From Candidatus Bathyarchaeota archaeon (GTDB lineage Archaea > Thermoproteota > Bathyarchaeia > TCS64), in NCBI GenBank assembly GCA_014729945.1, contig WJJC01000050.1, positions 1-5,200 on the forward strand: a stretch of 5,200 nucleotides of DNA, written 5' to 3'. A program made the position numbers and the translations under genes. Each line of letters opens with the position of its first letter. Position 1 is the stretch's first letter. This document shows, piece by piece, positions 5,084-5,200 of this stretch. Under the pieces are notes generated by a model. It was given only the letters and a program-made list of their open reading frames with translations. It had not been told where the DNA came from and did not search any database.

Positions 5084-5200
5084 TTACCACTCGAACTCCA
5101 GTATGCCTAAAAGCTTTAGGGCGTCGAGGATTCCCTCGGAGTAGGCTACGCAGGTTAGGGCTGTGGGTTTCTTGTCTGTTCTGTAGTATTCTGCGTCGTC
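5084..5200 (-). CDS. C-terminal end of a DUF357-like protein, partial
   Basis: On the minus strand a frame is open from the right edge to a TAA (complement of TTA at 5084-5086), giving 38 residues: it begins DDAEYYRTDKKPTALTC, continues VAYSEGILDALKLLG and ends ILEFEW. The pattern 'D-A-x-Y-Y ... A-L-x-C-x-A-Y-x-E-G-x-L-D-A-L-x-L-L-G' resembles the end of archaeal DUF357 proteins, small helical proteins of unknown function. The rest of the gene is outside the window, so the family call is tentative. The stop is one base before the ribL ATG, so the two genes almost certainly share a transcript, with this gene first. Confidence 0.62.
   Translation of the reverse strand, partial: DDAEYYRTDKKPTALTCVAYSEGILDALKLLGILEFEW

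Overview
The window reads as a piece of an archaeal chromosome of roughly balanced GC content. The evidence is the gene content. There is a riboflavin kinase of the archaeal CTP-dependent type fused to a winged-helix domain, an archaeal-type FAD synthase (RibL), an RtcB RNA ligase that is collinear with the Pyrococcus enzyme, a small winged-helix regulator of the HVO_A0114 type, and the end of a DUF357-like protein. TATA-like boxes, short or absent leaders, a TTG start and T-rich stop regions fit the same picture. The lineage cannot be fixed further from sequence reading alone.

Layout. 1-249 (+) is the C-terminal end of a nitrilase-superfamily carbon-nitrogen hydrolase. It converges on a 545-residue YtcJ-like amidohydrolase (260-1897, -), and a hairpin with a T-tract lies at the junction. 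Upstream of the amidohydrolase, in the same direction, is a 154-residue winged-helix regulator (1943-2407, -). A 59-base divergent promoter region separates that regulator from rtcB (2467-3915, +). After a T-rich stop region comes the bifunctional regulator/riboflavin kinase RbkR (3969-4676, +). This gene runs tail-to-tail into ribL (4636-5082, -) with a 41-base overlap. ribL follows, after 1 base, the end of a DUF357-like gene (5084-5200, -) that enters from the right edge.

How the genes relate. RbkR/RibK (riboflavin to FMN) and RibL (FMN to FAD) are consecutive steps of flavin cofactor synthesis and share their 3' ends on opposite strands. rtcB and the winged-helix gene form a divergent pair. 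Between them is a perfect 8-base-arm palindrome placed to cover the regulator's start and one of the TATA-like boxes of rtcB. A second, different inverted repeat covers the predicted promoter of the amidohydrolase gene. The strongest candidate for something undescribed is this divergent regulator-rtcB unit. It resembles in layout, but not in protein family, the bacterial rtcR-rtcBA arrangement. There is no CRISPR array, rRNA, tRNA or insertion sequence in the window, and no gene-free stretch longer than about 60 bases.
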